Shown: one piece after another, positions 17,166-29,010 of the stretch
Layout of the letters: the number at the start of each line of letters is the position of its first letter
Position numbering within the stretch: position 1 is the first letter of the stretch
Origin: Wolfiporia cocos
Taxonomy: Eukaryota > Basidiomycota > Agaricomycetes > Polyporales > Phaeolaceae
Assembly: GCA_029448655.1 (NCBI GenBank)
Contig: JACCLO010000016.1
Span: 124,001-188,000 of the forward strand
DNA length: 64,000 nt
Direction: 5' to 3'
Position numbers and translations under genes: made by a program
Notes under the pieces: model-generated
What the model was told of the DNA's origin: nothing
What the model saw: only the letters and a program-made list of their open reading frames with translations
The model's database searches: none

Positions 17166-18170
17166 CCCCCTACCCCCGCCCTTGCGCTTGCGCTTGGGTC
17201 TGGGTTTCTATCCTACAGGGGCTATTGCTCGTTGCTGCGCACATCCCTACTCTTGACAAAGAGTTTGGGGTGATAGTTGAGATCTGGGGGATACAGCGCC
17301 ATCCTCGGCAGAGGATTGGCAACCAGGGAAGCCACACCGCCTTTTTAGGCAGGAGGCCTACCTAACCCGGACTCCAGGGTCAAGGAGACATGGTCCTCGC
17401 TGACAAGCTTGGACTATGCGCGGTTAAGACCCGCCTGTGGAGAAAAGGGGACGGTCTGCCTGTGTGCGCCCAACCCCCTGCCATGGCAAGCGTTGTTCAG
17501 CGCCCCATCGCTATCCACAGGGTCATCATTATGATGGCATGGGAATTTTCCAAAGCCGCCTCCCAGGCGTAAGGGACCTGCTTTGAACCCATTATGGGAA
17601 AAGCAGTGAGGGGGGTGACGTAAAAAATCACCCTGCCATAGGTCACTCGCGGTAGCCAATAGCATAAGTCCTCCGGGCAGCTCGGCGTGCGAGCATGGGT
17701 CAAACGGATTTGGGGCCCCATTGGAAGAGAAGCGCGTAGCCCACTCCTTCGGGATGTGGAGCGCTGCTGTCTCGCGATCTTAGATCGACAATGGTTTTTT
17801 AGCCCTGATGTGACACCCATGTGGCTACAGACGGCAACCTCATTGTTGAAGCATGGACAGGCTAAGGGATGCAAAATCCCAGCCACTTTCCGGCATCGTC
17901 CCTCCGGGGCGGTGTTGTGTATCCGAATCCCAATCATCTGACCCAGGAACCGGCCTGGCAGTCAGCAACTCTACCCCTGGAGTTGGCGCCTCTGACCGTT
18001 AGGGTCATGCGAATATCCACGCCGTCTCGGCACAGGGTTTGCGCGCAACATAAGAGTAATTATGCCCCGTAGTACACCTTCTTTGCTCCTGAAAAGGAGT
18101 CCACTACCCTACCTTACCTAATCCCTTTTATTCCTGTTCTTGGACGTATCACTGGGAAACTTCGTTTCTC
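17166..18170 (+). other. Long 5' leader of copy 2
   Basis: About 1 kb with many upstream ATGs and no ORF conserved with copy 1. It aligns with the copy 1 leader except around 17690-17820. No intron could be fixed from the sequence, although splicing would explain how ORF0 and gag are reached past so many ATGs. Confidence 0.65.
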
Positions 18171-19094
18171 ATGAAGGCTGCACTTTCTAGAATCATGCCC
18201 CGCGTTACCCGTCGCACCCGTGGCTCCTCCACTGCCCCTTACGTTAAGCCGGCAAAGCGGTCCCTTCTCAGCCGCATCGACACCGCCGAAATTCCTCGGG
18301 CAGAGGACGTCACCTACACGCTTCCTGTAAAGGAAGACTACACCGGGAAGCTCCATCTTTGGGAGATTCCCGTCCACATGCCAAAGCATATTGCTGAGGC
18401 TGGGAAACCCGCTCCTCGACCTCCCAAACCAGTTCCGCTCGCTAAGCGTATCTGGACAGAGGAAGAGAAGTTAGCTGCTTCCATTACCGCCATGGAGAAC
18501 CTTATCGAACTCCGCGAACTCAACAAGCTCAAGCTCGCCCGCGATAAGCTGAATAAGCGAATCGCCGCCAAACAAGCCGCCAAGGAAGCCAAACAAGCAG
18601 CTTCTTCACTGGCCCTCCGTCTCTCCAGCCCGGCGGCCGGACCTTCTGTTCCGGCCAACCACAAGATTCTCGACCCTTCCCTCGTCTTCGGGAAGAAGAA
18701 ACCCCTCCAAGCATGCGATCAAGTTATTCCCATGCTAGAAGGCACTCTCACTCGCCTTACTCCTCTCGCCAACCACCCCCCTAATTACCCAGGCTTCCAT
18801 ATGGAAAACGACATGCGTTTCCATACTATGGTAGTAGAATTGGAGGACTTGGTGGATAACGTAAAGGATAGAGCGAGACGAGGGAGGATCACCAATAGAG
18901 ACTGGAGAATTATGAAAAAGTATTGCAAACAGCTCGGCAATATTTCCTTTTTGGATTGGCGTACGGACTTAGCTCGTATCGTAGCAGAATGCGTAGCGCT
19001 ACAAATTACTTTTGCCTTCGGTGTAACACCACCTGACAAGGTGGCAGGGCCCTCAACTACTTCGGTAGAAGAGGATATACTCGCGATTGTATAG
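18171..19094 (+). CDS. ORF0: 307-aa protein ahead of gag, copy 2
   Basis: Same length as ORF0 of copy 1, about 96% identical by eye and with no indel. Replacements are mostly mild (V for I, R for H, D for E, T for S). The layout is the same: basic N-terminus, Pro-rich patch, Lys/Glu/Ala helical block about 95-148, Ser/Pro linker, helical block about 212-285. The stop is 102 nt before the gag ATG. It stays open in a copy whose pol is damaged. Function unknown. Confidence 0.8.
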   Translation: MKAALSRIMPRVTRRTRGSSTAPYVKPAKRSLLSRIDTAEIPRAEDVTYTLPVKEDYTGKLHLWEIPVHMPKHIAEAGKPAPRPPKPVPLAKRIWTEEEKLAASITAMENLIELRELNKLKLARDKLNKRIAAKQAAKEAKQAASSLALRLSSPAAGPSVPANHKILDPSLVFGKKKPLQACDQVIPMLEGTLTRLTPLANHPPNYPGFHMENDMRFHTMVVELEDLVDNVKDRARRGRITNRDWRIMKKYCKQLGNISFLDWRTDLARIVAECVALQITFAFGVTPPDKVAGPSTTSVEEDILAIV

Positions 19095-19196
19095 TAGAAA
19101 TACTATCATCTTTTAACTCTGAAATAGAGTGCGAGTGTGATCTATAACGAAAGTCGCAGCTTTCAAAACCCAATCCCTTCTTAAGAATCTAAGACA

Positions 19197-21254
19197 ATGA
19201 GTAACCGGAAACTAACATTCGTCACAAACAGATTCACAAAAAAAATGTCTTCCACCTCCTCCGTCAGCACTCCCCTCGCTCCCCGCAAGATGCGCCTCCG
19301 CTCAGAAGGCCCGGTGACACCGGTAGCTGGTCCCTCGGGAACCCAGCAACTGGTGACGCTGGAGCACCTAAGCGAGGGAGAAGAAGAAGAAGAAGAAGAA
19401 GAAGAGGAAGGAGAAGAGGAAATGCCGGAGTTCGCTCCCCCGCAAAGGGAATCTCCGACCAACCCCATGGGTACACGCCCAGGCTCCCCCATTACCGGAT
19501 ACCCACCGGCTCGTCGAACTCGCCCTATCGGGCCCGCCACCACCCTGGAAATGGAATTTTCGGGTCCGACACGACAGACCAATGTCGCTGTCGAGAACAA
19601 CCTCAAGGCGTACCTTCCTGAGGAGGAACACCACAAGGTGGATGGGTCCATACATGGGCCAATCATCGATGCCGCCGTACAACGAAGTGCGGCCATAAGC
19701 CATGACACCACCGACACCCTAGGTCGAATGGTGCACGCCCGTCTGGAGCGTATCCATGAACGAATCGATTCCCTGGCTGGGCAATCCAGGGCAATCGAAC
19801 AGAAGGCCCAAGACGAGCTACACGAAGCGGTCAATGCGGTCCGGAACGAGGTATTGTCCACCATGGTGGACCTCGGCAAGGAACTCCGACAGGAGTACAC
19901 CGCCAAGCTCTCCGAAATGGAGAAGCAGCTCCGAAAGGACTACCGGTCCCGGCTGGACGACCTCGAGGATGCGTTCGCAGAGCGCATGGAGAAGGTTGAC
20001 GAGGAACTTCGGAGAATTCGCAAGAATCCCTCCGTTCCCAACCCTCCCGGCATCCGCACGCCCCCGGAAGACCCGGCACCGGCCCCCGGTCATGCTCAAG
20101 CCAGAGCAGCCGAGGCCGCTGCCGCCGCACAAGCTGCAGCCGCTGCTGCAGCAGCCGTCGCCCCGCAGATTCCAGGTCTGCCTCAAAACCTGAAAATCCC
20201 CCCTCCCCCCGAATTCTCTGGGTCATCTGGAAAGGTGACTGCTCAGGAATGGGTGGAGAAGATGGGCCTGTACTTCGGTACGCTCAGGGTCTACGACGAC
20301 CATGACCGTATCACCACGGCCCTCTTCCGCGTCACAGGGGACGCATACAAGTTTTTCTCGCCTCTCATCAAGAAGGCAGGAAACGGTGAACCTCTCGGCA
20401 CCTGGGAGGACTTCACCAAATCCGTAATGGTGCAATATGGGAAGATGACGGATAAGGAGATCGCGAAGAAGGAAATTCGCGGCTACTACGGCACGAAGGG
20501 CAAGGAACTGGCAGAATCGAACTATTTCAATTACTGCGAACGGTTCCGCACCCTCGGCCGACTCTCCGAAACCGCCAACGAGACTCTGGTGTGGGAATTC
20601 ACCGAGACTCTCCCCGAAAAGGTTAAGGACACCCTAAACGTCCTCGGCAAGACTCCGTTCTTCAAGGCCCCGACCGACATCGAACCTCTGATCGACTTCG
20701 CTCTGGAAATGTACCAAACGTCATACCCAGACAAGATCAAGGGCTCGATCTTCGAAAAGGCCGGCAAGAAGGACTCGGCACCTGCCGAAAAGAAGGAAAC
20801 GTCCTCCGCTTCTGCAAAGAAGTCGGAGAAAAAGAAGGACAAGGGAAAGGCGCCCGCCAAAGCCCCCGCCGACACCACCAACGCCGTCTGCACCTACTGC
20901 AAGCAGACGGGACACTATTTCAACAAGTGTCCTAAGCTTGCCGCGGACAAGGCTGCGGGAACGTTCGTGCCTGCCGCTCAGCGGGCCGAACAACAAAGGG
21001 CGAAGGATGCAGCTGCCGCGTCTGGAAAGACCACGGCTGCTCCTTCGGGTAGTGGAAAGGGACAGGCTTCTGGCAAGAAGCCGTACTCGGCGCCCCCCGC
21101 GGATGGCAAGACGTATCGTGCCCGAACGATCTGGGAAGAAGTGACGGCTGACTCAAGCTCAGCAGGACCCTCGGCCCCCGCCACCACCGTCGCCAATGTC
21201 GGGACCATCTCGGTTCCCCTCGCCCCAACCACACGTCTCGAAGACGTTCTGTGA
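19197..21254 (+). CDS. Gag protein, 685 aa, copy 2
   Basis: Same architecture as Gag of copy 1. It is 18 residues longer, mainly from a GAA-repeat run coding a Glu tract near residues 60-75 (about 19376-19420) and a longer Ala-rich linker near 300. It has the coiled-coil block, the gag fold (WVEKMGLYFGTLRVYDDHDRI) and a CCHC knuckle at 565-578. The pol start lies inside its last 59 nt in the +1 frame. No frame damage. Confidence 0.92.
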   Translation: MSNRKLTFVTNRFTKKMSSTSSVSTPLAPRKMRLRSEGPVTPVAGPSGTQQLVTLEHLSEGEEEEEEEEEEGEEEMPEFAPPQRESPTNPMGTRPGSPITGYPPARRTRPIGPATTLEMEFSGPTRQTNVAVENNLKAYLPEEEHHKVDGSIHGPIIDAAVQRSAAISHDTTDTLGRMVHARLERIHERIDSLAGQSRAIEQKAQDELHEAVNAVRNEVLSTMVDLGKELRQEYTAKLSEMEKQLRKDYRSRLDDLEDAFAERMEKVDEELRRIRKNPSVPNPPGIRTPPEDPAPAPGHAQARAAEAAAAAQAAAAAAAAVAPQIPGLPQNLKIPPPPEFSGSSGKVTAQEWVEKMGLYFGTLRVYDDHDRITTALFRVTGDAYKFFSPLIKKAGNGEPLGTWEDFTKSVMVQYGKMTDKEIAKKEIRGYYGTKGKELAESNYFNYCERFRTLGRLSETANETLVWEFTETLPEKVKDTLNVLGKTPFFKAPTDIEPLIDFALEMYQTSYPDKIKGSIFEKAGKKDSAPAEKKETSSASAKKSEKKKDKGKAPAKAPADTTNAVCTYCKQTGHYFNKCPKLAADKAAGTFVPAAQRAEQQRAKDAAAASGKTTAAPSGSGKGQASGKKPYSAPPADGKTYRARTIWEEVTADSSSAGPSAPATTVANVGTISVPLAPTTRLEDVL

Positions 21255-24200
21255 AGAACACACCAGCCCCGCAGCGGCTGGGAGTGTACAGCGCCCTGAA
21301 GAAGCGCACCTCTACGAAGAGGCTTCACAGAGACCCCTTATCTTGTGGGAAGATAGGGCGGTCGTACGTCACCCGGTATCCCATCTCGGTATATTCGGTA
21401 ACTCGGCAATGGACTTTGCCCGGAGGACAAGGACACTAGCTACACGTGCCCCTCCTGTACAATACTTTTATCCTGACCCGCTCGCGCTGAAGTTTTTCAC
21501 TTTGTATAATGTACATGGAAACGATTCTCGAGACGACAATAAATCGTTCTCTATCGAAGTGGAACTGTGGGTATATGGAAAGAAAGTCAACGCCATGGCA
21601 TTAATCGACACCGGTGCATCAATAAGTGTCATTGATAAGAAACTCGTCCACGAGGAAAAGTTAGTCACTCAGAAACTACCTTCGCCTCTCGAGATTCGTA
21701 ACGCCGACGGTACCTCTAATACCGCCGGTAATATCAATATGGCAGTAAAAGCTTATATGGTGCACGAGGAACACAAGTCCACCGAATTCTTGTACGTAAT
21801 GGACGTACAGAATGCGGATGTGATCCTCGGATATGACTGGTTCCTGAAACACAACCCGGACTTCAATTGGCCGGAAGGAACCTTCACATATCGGTGTACG
21901 GAAAAATGCAAACATGGCAAACGGGTTTCGATTTCTGAGGAAGAGGACGAAATCGAACCCCGCAACATCTATCAGATCATCAATGACTTTCCAATAGATT
22001 TTCTCGGCTTAGAGGAGCCTGAGAATCCCTTTGTCGCTTGGGTGAACACCCTTGACGAAGGAACGGAACTCCTTATCGATGCCATTCAGTCGATAACGGA
22101 GAAGTCGGATGATGAATTCCTGACAGATGCGGATCTCCAGAAATGGAAATCCTTGGTTCCGGAGGAATACCAGGAGTTTGGTCCCACGGTATTTTCTCAG
22201 CGCGCATCCGAAAGGATGCCCGAGCGGAAACCATACGACCATGCCATCGACTTCCCCGATGACGCGGTACTACCGCCCCCGAGTAAGGCATACAAGATGT
22301 CTCCTCAGGAAGCGAACTCGCTAGATCAGTGGATTCAGGAAGAGTTACGGAAGGGCTACATCCGACACTCAAAATCTCCGATCGCGAGCCCGGTCTTCTT
22401 CGTCCCTAAAAAAGACGGCGGAGCCCGAATGGTAGTCGACTACCGAAAGGTAAACGACTTGACCATTAAAAACAGGTACCCTCTCCCACGCATAGACGAG
22501 CTTATCGATAAGCTTAGCCAGGCTTCGATATTTACGAAGCTCGACTTGCGTTGGGGTTACAACAACGTAAGAATCAAGGAGGGAGATGAATGGAAGACCG
22601 CATTCATTACGCCTAACGGCCTTTACGAAGCCTGTAGTCATGTACTTCGGTTTTTGTAATGCACCCAGCACGTTCCAACACATGATGAACGATATTCTAG
22701 GTGACCTTATCAGAGAAGGAAAGGTCATTGTCTACCTAGACGACATCCTTGTGTTCGGAAACGACCTGTTGGAACACCGTCGTATTGTCAAGCAAGTATT
22801 ACAAATCTTGCAAGACAACGACTTGTTCGCGAAGCCTGAAAAGTGCTTCTTCGAACAAAGCAGTATTGAATACCTGGGAATGATCATTTCCAAAGGAAAA
22901 GTCGAAATGGACCCTAAGAAGGTAGCCGGTGTCATGGACTGGCCTACACCTGCCAAGGTGAAGGACGTCCAAGGCCTTTGTTGGCTTCGCCAACTACTAC
23001 CGTCGGTTCATTAAAGACTTCTCCAAAGTGGTTAAGCCGTTAACCGAACTGTCCAAGAAAAACACGCAATGGAACTGGGGACCCGAACAAGCGGAAGCCT
23101 TCCAAACTCTCAAGGAAGCTTTCACATCGGCTCCAATACTCCGGATCCCAGATCAGGAGTCCCCGTTCCGCGTGGAAGCGGATTCTTCCGATTACGCAAC
23201 TGGTGCAGGTGCTATCACAATACTCTTCGGAGGATAAGCTCTGGCACCCGGTAGCCTTTTACTCGAAATCTCTATCAGCACCCGAAAGGAACTATGAGAT
23301 TTACGATAAGGAGTTGCTCGCAATCATCCGCTGCTACTAGAGGAATGGAGACATTACCTCGAAGGACACCCACACAAATTTGAAGTATGGTCGGATCATC
23401 TCAATCTGACATATTTCAAATCGGCACAACGGCTAACCCGGAGACAGGCACGTTGGAGTCTTTACCTGACAAGGTTCAACTTCACCATGTGTCCACAAAC
23501 CCGGTAAAACAATGCTCACGGCTGATCCTCTGTCACGGAGGCCAGACCATGAAGAGGGGGTGGAACTCGACAATCGCGATCAAATTTTGCTGAAACCGGA
23601 ATACTTTACGGTTAGGGCGCTAGAAGCGTCACAGCAGGAGATACAATCAGGCGACGAGGACCTTCTCCGACAAATCCGACAAGCCCTCATGGACGATCAA
23701 ATTACCAAGGATTACCAGGAACTACTGAAAAGTGGTCCCAAGGAATTCGGTAAAGATCTCCAGGAATGGAACATGGAGGCCGGATTACTCCTCAGACGAG
23801 GAAAAGTGTACGTTCCAAAAGAGCCTAAGGAATTGCGCACGAAGATTCTGGAGTTACATCATGACCATGTGACGGCCGGACACTTCGGACGATGGAAGAC
23901 CTATGAACTTCTATCACGTAATTACTGGTGGCCTGGAATGACCACGATGGTAAAGCAATACGTGGAAGGTTGTGACACATGTCAACGCATGAAGAACCAC
24001 AACCAGACCCCGTACGGACCCCTGCAACCGCTCCCAGTCCCGGAAGCACCTTGGGACACCGTCACAATTGACCTTATCGTCCACCTACCGCCCAGCGGCG
24101 AATTGAAACAATTCAATGCTATTATGGTAATAGTGGACCGGCTTACCAAGCGAGCGCACTTCATTCCCACATCAGACAAGATAACGGCGAAAAGAATTAG

Positions 24201-25740
24201 CGAACCTCCTATACCTTCGGATTTATCCGAACCACGGACTTCCGAAACAAATCATTTCGGATAGAGGCCCGCAATTCGCAGCCTGCCTTATTCAAGGGAT
24301 GGTGTGAAGCAATTGGGAATCCAACGGTCAATGACAACTGCCTATCACCCGCAAGCGGATGGCCAGACGGAGAGAGTTAACCAAATCCTGGAACAATATC
24401 TTAGATGTTACATCGATGTTATTCAGAAGGATAACTGGTCATGGTTTCTCCCTACGGCCGAATTCGCGTACAACAACGCGGCTAGTGAGACAACAAAGAA
24501 TAGTCCATTCTTTGTCGAACTAGGAAGGCACCCTAATGCAGGACCTACAAATTTACGTCCAACACCATACACGGACCTAAATGTCATTGCTTACGAACGA
24601 TGGTCAGCACAAGAACAAGCTAAGGCAGCAATGAAATTGGCTGCCGAACGCTGGTCTTGGTACTACGATCAACATAAGCGCTCGGTACCGTTTAAAGTCG
24701 GCGACAAAGTTCTCGTTGACGCCCGTAGCTGGCAAGACTCCGAAAGAAGTCTTAGTCCACGCTATTTGGGACCATTTAAGATAATTGAACAATTATCGCC
24801 GGTCACCTTTAGGGTATATATGGACGAGCAATACAGGGCCTATCACCCAGTATTTCACGCTTCCAAGTTGGTCATGTACAAGGACCCGGTGCATCAGAAA
24901 AAACCAGAGCCTCAACCAGAAATGGTCGACGGCGAGGAGTTATGGGAAGTCGAGAAGATCTTAGATCATCGTCTCCGTGCAGGAAGAGTTGAATACAGAA
25001 TCCGATGGAAAGGGTTCGGTATCAATGACGACTCCTGGGTACGCGAAGCCGATCTCGACACGGCATACGACATTCTGCAGGAATACAAGGCTTCACACGC
25101 CATTCCAATGCAGGATGTCCCCCTCAGGCGATCAGCTAGAAGGAAAGAAGCAGTTCATGTCTTCGACCCTGACAGCGACGACTGGGAAGCCGACGAATGC
25201 ACGTGGCCAGACGACTGGCCGCAGTATCGCGAAGAATTTGCGAAGGACCCTAAGCAACGCATGGTTAGACACCCCGACGGGGGATGGATGTCAGCGGACA
25301 TTAACCAAAACGCGGATTTGAAAATCGTAGTCGGTGAAGGCGGCCGAATGCCGGAAAAAGGAACCAAGGACTCGGTTGGGTTTGACCTGTACACTGCAAC
25401 AGGCGACGTTCTGCCAGCTCACGGGCAGACAGAATACAACACCAAACTGAAGATCCAGGTACCTTTCGGCACTTACGGACGTATCGCCCCCCGCTCTAGT
25501 CTCGCACGCAAAGGCATAGACGTAATGGGTGGCGTTATCGACCACGATTATCAAGGCGAAGTAATCATCATTCTCCGGAATCACTCCGACATATCTATCG
25601 ATATTCGGGCCGGCGATAAGATTGCCCAGCTAATCTGCGAAGTTGCTAAGGACCCGCATATTACGCTACACGGAAAATCTTACTTTGAAAAGATTAAATC
25701 CGAGCGCGGTACTGGTGGATTCGGCTCCACAGGAAAGTAA
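21196..25740 (+). pseudogene. Pol of copy 2, broken by frameshifts
   Basis: Protease (DTGAS) and the start of RT are open to about 22632, where one extra C shifts the frame. Other indels relative to copy 1 lie near 22973, 23208, 23329 (with an in-frame stop) and 23491, and at 24264-24305 where a stretch is scrambled around the second integrase Asp. YLDD is present but in another frame from the protease. From 24304 to the stop at 25740 the frame is open: integrase end (DGQTERVNQ), chromodomain (WEVEKILDHR...RIRWKGF) and complete dUTPase with Pro in motif II (IAPRSSLA). In this copy the linker A-run has six A's, so chromodomain and dUTPase are truly fused to integrase. Confidence 0.93.
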
Positions 25741-25766
25741 TCGTTCCATTAGGGACAATGAAACCT

Positions 25767-25776
25767 GAAGAGGGGG
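25767..25776 (+). other. Polypurine tract of copy 2
   Basis: GAAGAGGGGG, then TAA and the 3' LTR at 25780. Confidence 0.9.
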
Positions 25777-25779
25777 TAA

Positions 25780-26479
25780 TGTCACAGATTTGGGACATGC
25801 CACTATTTTTCCCGTATTTTTACCTATTTATCTGGTATTTCTACGACCTTGTAGACATTTACGCTGCCTAAGCGCTCGTCTACACGTACACGCAACCAAA
25901 CAACACGTACACAACGCGGTATACGTCCACCTGTCATAACAACACGTACATAACACGCTTGTACGCGTCAATGACTCAGCGGACTAACCTCCGGTGTCAC
26001 GCGCTTACTCATATCCCGGATACCGGGCTATGTCAGTACAATTGGATAAGCGGCCCGCTCGTTATCACATGCCAATGCCCTTACGATTACTCATATCCCG
26101 ATACCGGTATATAAGAATCACATGCATGGCTTACTAACGTAGCTACAGCCACTTCCACAACATGGACCTACGGTCCAAACAAACGATCTTACTGGTGCGG
26201 CCATTACCGGCGCACATGGTCTATTGTAGTTTACGGCTTAACCATATTAAGTTATGCCTGCGCACAGACCACCTTCATGTTTGGCTCCCTTACCGGTAAC
26301 CAAACAAAGCATGTATATAAGTAGGGCTATCACTGCGGATAAGCCTTAGATTTGTTCTCTGCATTCGCACAGTCACATACCATCTCTGCTTGCGCCCACT
26401 AGCCTCCTCACCAACCTTCTGCAACACCTTCAAGTCGCCTAAAGGTTATAGTGTGAGTCCCACAGTCTAGTCTGTGTCA
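25780..26479 (+). repeat. 3' LTR of copy 2
   Basis: 700 bp, TG...CA. Relative to the 5' LTR it has small changes near its 85th, 150th, 185th and 215th bases; the downstream part reads the same. Confidence 0.97.
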
Positions 26480-26498
26480 ACCACAGTAACTGTGCACC

Positions 26499-27111
26499 TG
26501 ACACATAATAATCAAAGGCATTAAGGGGCCCTGTGGCAGTGTACAGAGGCACTGGTTGTCTATTTATGGGCCTTACTGCCCCGATGATACACGCATTACC
26601 ACACCCCCATTTGACCCAAAACATCTTCTGGGTCATCCCACAATGCCTAAGTCCCTGCTCACAAGTCTGAGTCCCTAGACTAAGTCGACGAGGGTGTACC
26701 AGTCCTAAGTCAAGGTGGAGGTATGTTAACAGACTAGCAAGCGTCTTAAATGGAGAGCGCGCAGGATGGATGTTAAGTGCCCTAAGGCATGGTAGAGAAT
26801 AAAGGTTCTGAGGTAAGACATCTCAGAACCCTAGGTATATATACATCAGAGTAGCACTGTAATCCCTTGTAGTAACCCTTGCCCTAAAGCGACGTGGCCT
26901 GTGTGCACGCGCCTACCAGTCAGGGGTCTGGAACGCTTATGTAACCATCTGATGTACTTATCTTATCTACTCTACAGAGACGCGCATAATCTACTGTAAG
27001 TAACGTGCCGCTGTAAGGCGGTCACGTGCCTTTGTCGTCAAGAGTTGAGGGTTCGACCCCAGCGAAAGGCGTTTTGTAAAAATATAAGATAACGTCGCAA
27101 AAGTTGTGACA
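26499..27111 (-). mobile_element. Solo LTR, hairpin-type family
   Basis: Plus reading TGACACATAA...GTTGTGACA. It holds a reversed TATA block (GTATATATAC near 26835), CCCTAAAG near 26882 and CTTATCTTATC near 26958. A tRNA T-arm-like GGGTTCGACCCC lies at about 27049-27060. The flanks do not match, so the ends are provisional. Confidence 0.65.
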
Positions 27112-27202
27112 CATATATATGAGCAGATATTATGCACGGGGTATTCTATGCACCGTGCAAGAACAACGCAGACCGTGAATGATTTATGCGGACCTGGATG
27201 TC

Positions 27203-27320
27203 CATTGCAGGATCAAAGAGGATGGAGATAGTATTGGCAGGATTAATGAGAACAGAAATGTTAATGGCAGGATTAACAAGGACACAAATATCAATGGCAG
27301 GATGAATGAGGACAAGATTC
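27203..27320 (+). repeat. 30-bp minisatellite, about 4 copies
   Basis: TGGCAGGATTAATGAG-like units recur exactly every 30 bp (near 27207, 27237, 27267, 27297). Copies vary at a few sites. The rest of 27112-27790 holds no recognised gene. Confidence 0.8.
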
Positions 27321-27791
27321 AGGACACACTTCCACTTGTGTGATTATGTGTATATAATCATAGCCCTAGCTGAGCTCCACAGAGAGCACATGAAACAAAC
27401 TGATGTGAATCTATTGTCGCTACATTAGTGGTGTGTTATACATTACAAATCAGTTACAGCCACTATCAGAATCAAATGCAATGCATTGAAGAAAAGGAGG
27501 GATTGATACTTGCAGGAAATACCTTGCATTGACAGTATACAGACCGCACTGACAGTCTACATACAGTGCTGTAAGCTCACATTATATGCTAGTCTGCGAC
27601 TCTGTTCAGCACATAGTAGATGTGGAAATAGCGCATGTGCAATGCCACTGGTCTTAAGCATGACTGGTGTGGCAGCAATAGCCTCCACGAGGCAATGTCT
27701 GTGTGCAGTGTAGTCATGTTCATGATGCAGGCAGCTCTCATCCAATTTAGTAAGCCCATTACTTGATCAGGCAACACCTTTCGTATACCTT

Positions 27792-28250
27792 CTAATCTGT
27801 CATACTTTCAGTTGGCTCTTTAAACTTGTCAATAGTGCCATAAAGGCTGGCTCTTGTCACTGTTGATGTGCTCGACCTTCTCTCTTCCTCCTCCATGTAC
27901 CACCCACACCTTCTAAACCCATCCGCTGCTCTCCCTCCTCCATCTCTACTTCCTTGACTGGCACTGTCCATGTAATTCCTGACTGACCTTGGCTGTGCCC
28001 TGGTCACTGCTGGCTTAAACGTTGCTCTGGTCCTGTTCCTATCATTGAGGGTGCAGCCCAAGGAGGTGAGCCCCCTATCTGCTGCATTTTCCACCTGCTT
28101 GTCCATCAGGCACAAATGCTGAATAATGCCCCCCTGCCATGTGCCTGTGTGCAGTCCTTGCTCATGTGCTGGTTTACTTCCTCTATGTGTGCATGTATGC
28201 ACCAGTTTTACGAGGTGCGTCTCCTGCCCACTCCTCCCACTGAGCATCAA
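27792..28250 (-). other. Open frame of 152 codons, unrecognised
   Basis: Reads MMLSGRSGQETHLVKL..., rich in Arg, Ser and Gly, with no domain I recognise. It is the longest ORF in this non-LTR stretch. It may be a worn Gag-like or host fragment, or chance. Confidence 0.2.
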
Positions 28251-28365
28251 GCATGTCTTTCAGGGCCTGTGCTGATGTGTGTTGCATTAACGCCAACCGG
28301 CACCTTCACCACACATGCCTCCCTCTTGTCACAGTGCGAGCTGTGGCATGCCCTCGGTGTAGGTA

Positions 28366-28530
28366 ACGTGACCAGTAGATAAGATAACGGATATGTCGTA
28401 GATATGTAGGGGTATTAGCGCCATCCACGGTCACATATAGTTACATGCAGCATCACAGTAGTTACAGTAGCTACATGTGCACTGACCCCTTGAGGGCAGG
28501 CACTTAGCTAGCAGTGCAGCATGTACATAG
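28366..28530 (+). mobile_element. LTR fragment
   Basis: AGATAAGATAA (28377-28387), a GAGGGCAGGC block and CATGTACATAG match the middle of hairpin-type LTRs. It is cut at 28531 by the next LTR. Confidence 0.45.
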
Positions 28531-29010
28531 TGTCACAAATTGACATTTTCTTCCATTTTCGTACGCTTCCACTCATTGGCAGGTGCTCGGGGCTATGAGC
28601 ATTGGGCTGCGGTGCTAGCAGGCCTACCACCATCCTTACTCCACTAGAAATGGTATCATAAGTCGTGCTATAGGTCAACGTGTATCACTTACCTTACGAC
28701 ACGTGCTCTGTCCTATGAGCACTGGTGGCGGCGCTAGCAGGGACATCACATGATGCTGTGACCATTACTGGTCACACATCTCTTGACTTGTTACTTGAGT
28801 GGTCACACGTTATCTAGTTACTGTAGTTAGCGCATGGACCATGACTTTAGGGCAGTAGCATACTCTCTGAGTCCTCATGTATATAGTTGCACTAGCTTGA
28901 GACTTACACCTCAAGCTTAGCATTCTCGGCAATGGGCCTTAGTGCCCCTTTCCTTTGAGCTCCCTGCATGACACCTGCTGTCTCATCCTTCCTCGACTTC
29001 CTTGTCTGGG
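28531..29010 (+). mobile_element. LTR, 3' end missing
   Basis: Starts TGTCACAAATTG. It has CTTTAGGGCAG (about 28850), a TATA-like CATGTATATAG and a stem-loop AGCTTGAG/CTCAAGCT (28894-28916). The next LTR begins at 29011 before a normal end is reached. Confidence 0.6.

Larger units (their letters stand above)
16454..26479 (+). mobile_element. Full-length Ty3/Gypsy chromovirus, copy 2 (10,026 bp, TSD ACCAC)
   Basis: Same family and same order as copy 1 but on the plus strand, bounded by ACCAC (16449-16453 and 26480-26484). Its LTRs (699 and 700 bp) differ at about three substitutions and three 1-nt indels. ORF0 and gag are open, while pol is broken by about six small indels between 22.6 and 24.3 kb. 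The integrase end, chromodomain and dUTPase are open again. With copy 1 it forms an inverted repeat of nearly 10 kb per arm. Confidence 0.97.

Noticed and set aside
27203..27320. CRISPR array
   Set aside because: The repeat is a contiguous 30-bp tandem with no unique spacers, and the genome is eukaryotic.
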